Shown here one piece after another: positions 6,586-8,088 of a DNA stretch of 8,088 nucleotides. The position numbers and the translations under genes are program-made. Position 1 is the first letter of the stretch. The number at the start of each line of letters is the position of its first letter. The notes beneath the pieces are model-generated. The model was given only the letters and a program-made list of their open reading frames with translations, was not told where the DNA came from and made no database searches. Source of the stretch: Nitrospirota bacterium (lineage in GTDB: Bacteria > Nitrospirota > Thermodesulfovibrionia > UBA6902); the NCBI GenBank assembly GCA_015491705.1, contig WFVK01000349.1, positions 1 to 8,088 of the forward strand, written 5' to 3'.

Positions 6586-6633
6586 TTTATTTCTCAATGA
6601 AAACTAAAACAGAACACTGTTGGAGGAGGTGAG

Positions 6634-7059
6634 ATGAACATGTTATGGTCAGACCTTGAGTTTTTTGATCCATGGCGTGAGGTCGAGCGGATGGAGAGGG
6701 TTTTATCGAGGCTTACAGCGAGAAGCCGGGTGGAGTTTCCGGCAGTAAATTTGTGGCTAAACGGCGACGAGGCGGTTGTAACTACCGAACTGCCGGGGAT
6801 TGAGCCGGGCAATATCGATATCTCTGTTATCGGAAAGTCACTGACACTGCGCGGTTCACGTCAGACTGAAGAGGCGGGGGAAGGCGAGTCATATCACAGG
6901 AGGGAAAGGTGGTACGGAAAGTTCAGCAAGAAAATCGACCTGCCTTTCAATGTTGATGCAGACAAGGTAAGCGCAAAATATTCAAAGGGTGTACTGACGC
7001 TGCACCTGCCGCGTGCAGAAGCTGAAAAACCGAGGAAGATAAGCATTGCAGCAGAATAA
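6634..7059 (+). CDS. Small heat-shock protein, Hsp20/alpha-crystallin family (first of three), 141 aa
   Basis: ATP-independent holdase that binds unfolding proteins. A short amphipathic N-terminal arm with aromatic residues (WSDLEFFDPWREVERM, 5-20) precedes the alpha-crystallin domain (about 36-126), which shows ELPGI (52-56), LTLRG (70-74), the WYGKFSKKIDLP stretch (93-104) and the A-x-x-x-x-G-V-L signature ending KGVLTLHLP (118-126). The C-terminal ISI (136-138) is the I-x-I/V motif that docks into a neighbouring domain during oligomer assembly. Start ATG at 6634 with GGAGG (6622-6626) seven bases upstream; a second ATG at 6640 is possible. First gene behind the sigma-54 promoter. Its sequence differs markedly from the next two paralogues, so this is not a recent duplication. 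Confidence 0.95.
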   Translation: MNMLWSDLEFFDPWREVERMERVLSRLTARSRVEFPAVNLWLNGDEAVVTTELPGIEPGNIDISVIGKSLTLRGSRQTEEAGEGESYHRRERWYGKFSKKIDLPFNVDADKVSAKYSKGVLTLHLPRAEAEKPRKISIAAE

Positions 7060-7081
7060 CAAATAAAAGGAGGTGAGCAGG

Positions 7082-7489
7082 ATGGCGGAAGCAACAAAGG
7101 AAATAAAAAAGAAAGAGGCCAAGACGCCGGAACGCGCGGAGCGCACAAGGTCACGCAGGTTGTACAGGCCTGATGTGGATATCATAGAGAAGGATGCTGA
7201 AATCGTTCTTATAGCCGACATGCCCGGTGTGGATGAAAAATCCGTTGATATAACGCTTGAGAAAAATGTCCTGACTATCCACGGTTGTGTTGAGCCGGAG
7301 GTGCCCGGGAGCCTGAAACTTGCCGAATCCGAATACGGGGTAGGAGATTACGAACGGGCGTTTACACTCTCCGATGAAATCGACAGGGAGAAGATACAGG
7401 CGACGGTGAAAAATGGTGTGTTGAGACTGATACTGCCCAAAGCAGAAGCAGCGAAGGCGCGGAAGATAGAAGTAAAGGCTGAGGCCTGA
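7082..7489 (+). CDS. Small heat-shock protein, Hsp20 family (second of three), charged N-arm, 135 aa
   Basis: Alpha-crystallin domain at about 29-119: RPDVDIIEKDAEIVLIADMP, LTIHG (64-68), an acidic, less conserved middle part, then NGVLRLILPK (111-120). C-terminal IEV (129-131) keeps the oligomerisation motif. The N-terminal arm (1-28) is almost entirely charged (KEIKKKEAKTPERAERTRSRR) and lacks the hydrophobic or aromatic residues that bind clients or build large oligomers in classical members, so it may form smaller assemblies or modulate its neighbours; that is inference. The ATG at 7082 is eight bases from GGAGG (7069-7073). A GTG at 7073 overlaps that site and is rejected as the start. 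It begins 22 bases after the previous stop codon, consistent with one message. Confidence 0.93.
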   Translation: MAEATKEIKKKEAKTPERAERTRSRRLYRPDVDIIEKDAEIVLIADMPGVDEKSVDITLEKNVLTIHGCVEPEVPGSLKLAESEYGVGDYERAFTLSDEIDREKIQATVKNGVLRLILPKAEAAKARKIEVKAEA

Positions 7490-7521
7490 AAAATTTAAAA
7501 ATAAAAAAGGAGGTGTTTGCT

Positions 7522-8013
7522 ATGACATTCAGAGACATTGTACCTTTCAGGAAAAAGAGTATCCCGGTGAAGCGCGAAGAGTCCAATCCTTTCGCCCTGT
7601 TGAGAAAGGAGATGGATGAGCTCTTCGACAACTTCTTCCAGGGTTTCGACCTGGAGCCGTGGGGAGGCCGTCTCGGTGCATTCAGCCCGGATATCGACAT
7701 AGTGGAAAATGACAAGGAGATAAAGGTAAAGGCTGAGCTTCCCGGCATGGACGAGAAAGACATCGAGGTATCCATAAACGAAGACACCCTCACCATCAGA
7801 GGCGAAAAAAAGGAAGAGCAGGAAGACAAGGGGAAAGATTATTACAGGATGGAGCGGTCCTACGGTTCGTTCACCAGGACAATCCCTCTTCCTGTTGAGG
7901 TTGAAACTGACAAGGCTGAAGCCAAATTCAAAAAGGGTGTGCTGACTGTAGTGCTTCCGAAGACGGCCAAAGCGGTTGAGGGAACAAAGAAAATCGCTGT
8001 AAAGGCCGAATAA
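7522..8013 (+). CDS. Small heat-shock protein, Hsp20 family (third of three), classical HspA/IbpA-like, 163 aa
   Basis: The most canonical of the three holdases. The N-terminal arm holds NPFALLRKEMDELFDNFFQGF (22-42) with many aromatic residues, typical of client-binding arms. The alpha-crystallin domain spans about 55-146: FSPDIDIVENDKEI, ELPGMDEKDIEV (72-83), LTIRGEKKEE (90-99), the YYRMERSYGSFTRTIPLP stretch (107-124) and KKGVLTVVLPK (137-147). C-terminal IAV (158-160) supplies the I-x-I/V motif. The start at 7522 has GGAGG (7509-7513) eight bases upstream; the GTG at 7513 lies inside that site and is not used. The gap after the second gene is 32 bases with no terminator, and a hairpin follows the stop codon, so this is the operon's last gene. 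Confidence 0.95.
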   Translation: MTFRDIVPFRKKSIPVKREESNPFALLRKEMDELFDNFFQGFDLEPWGGRLGAFSPDIDIVENDKEIKVKAELPGMDEKDIEVSINEDTLTIRGEKKEEQEDKGKDYYRMERSYGSFTRTIPLPVEVETDKAEAKFKKGVLTVVLPKTAKAVEGTKKIAVKAE

Positions 8014-8022
8014 ATCCGGCCG

Positions 8023-8075
8023 GGAGCCAATGTGGGGAGCAGCGGAGTTCGTTCTCCATGTCGGCTCCTGATTTT
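8023..8075 (+). terminator. Hairpin terminator of the Hsp20 operon
   Basis: Begins nine bases after the third Hsp20 stop codon. Outer stem GGAGCC (8023-8028) pairs with GGCTCC (8063-8068) and can be extended by a G-T pair. An inner GGAG (8036-8039) pairs with CTCC (8054-8057) across small internal loops. A short T run (TTTT, 8072-8075) follows three bases later. The weak T tract keeps confidence moderate. Confidence 0.5.
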
Positions 8076-8088
8076 ATAAACCAATAAT

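Larger units (their letters stand above)
6323..6633. promoter_or_regulatory. 311-bp divergent control region between the HDOD gene and the Hsp20 operon
   Basis: Both flanking genes are transcribed away from this region, so its dyads are not terminators. From left to right: HDOD leader (only weak promoter matches, such as TTGTTT-N17-GATGAT on the minus strand, 6369-6341), repeat copy C (6395-6420), a GC-rich block with the palindrome GAGGC-GGCGC-GCCTC (6435-6449), a cluster of GGWCATAC half-sites (6451-6526), an IHF-like site (6540-6552), the sigma-54 promoter (6571-6585) and the leader of the first Hsp20 gene. The stretch from about 6530 to 6570 is AT-rich. Confidence 0.7.

Noticed and set aside
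6597..6650. RNA thermometer (ROSE or FourU) in the first Hsp20 leader
   Set aside because: The leader is A-rich and has no pyrimidine stretch able to pair with GGAGGAGGTG; the small AACAG/CTGTT hairpin leaves the site open.
7073..7081. GTG starts for the second and third Hsp20 genes (7073 and 7513)
   Set aside because: In both cases the GTG is part of the GGAGGTG ribosome-binding site; the ATG codons at 7082 and 7522 are properly spaced.
1..8088. CRISPR array, tRNA or rRNA genes, insertion sequences, riboswitch
   Set aside because: No regularly spaced repeats, cloverleaf sequence, transposase gene or recognisable aptamer core was seen on either strand by eye.

Overview
The window holds eight complete protein genes and their control regions. 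They look like the chromosome of a free-living Gram-negative bacterium. The combination of an rpiB-glyA-nrdR gene order, a ClpC-type ATPase, an HDOD protein and a sigma-54 promoter suits Nitrospirota or a deltaproteobacterial (Desulfobacterota-like) lineage. That placement is inferred from protein style and gene order, because no rRNA or lineage marker is present. There are no tRNA or rRNA genes, CRISPR arrays, insertion sequences or phage genes.

Layout. Five genes lie on the minus strand, read from right to left: an HDOD-domain regulator (5483-6322), then rpiB (4664-5128), glyA (3421-4677) and nrdR (2937-3401) as one compact operon, then clpC (255-2690) as a separate unit with its own near-consensus sigma-70 promoter. 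Three small heat-shock protein genes of the Hsp20/alpha-crystallin family (6634-7059, 7082-7489, 7522-8013) run divergently on the plus strand and end in a hairpin terminator.

Functional logic. The rpiB-glyA-nrdR operon groups pentose-phosphate isomerisation, one-carbon supply and repression of ribonucleotide reductase, so it is a nucleotide-precursor set. ClpC and the three Hsp20 proteins form a protein quality-control set: the Hsp20 holdases bind unfolding proteins, and ClpC unfolds clients for ClpP. ClpC appears to be on a housekeeping promoter, whereas the Hsp20 operon appears to be on an activator-dependent sigma-54 promoter.

The most interesting part is the 311-bp divergent intergenic region 6323-6633. 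It contains a textbook -24/-12 sigma-54 element (TGGCAC-N5-TTGC). Upstream lies a sequence matching the E. coli IHF consensus at every defined position. Further upstream is a cluster of GGWCATAC half-sites, including a 38-bp near-palindrome. This is the expected order of enhancer, bend site and promoter, and implies that a sigma-54 activator not encoded here controls the heat-shock protein operon.

A second observation is a short dispersed repeat (CCTTAATGTTGCATAAAC, then A or G, then GGCGGGAG) found, exact or degenerate, in all four long intergenic regions. The genes themselves are ordinary members of known families, and I see no wholly new system.
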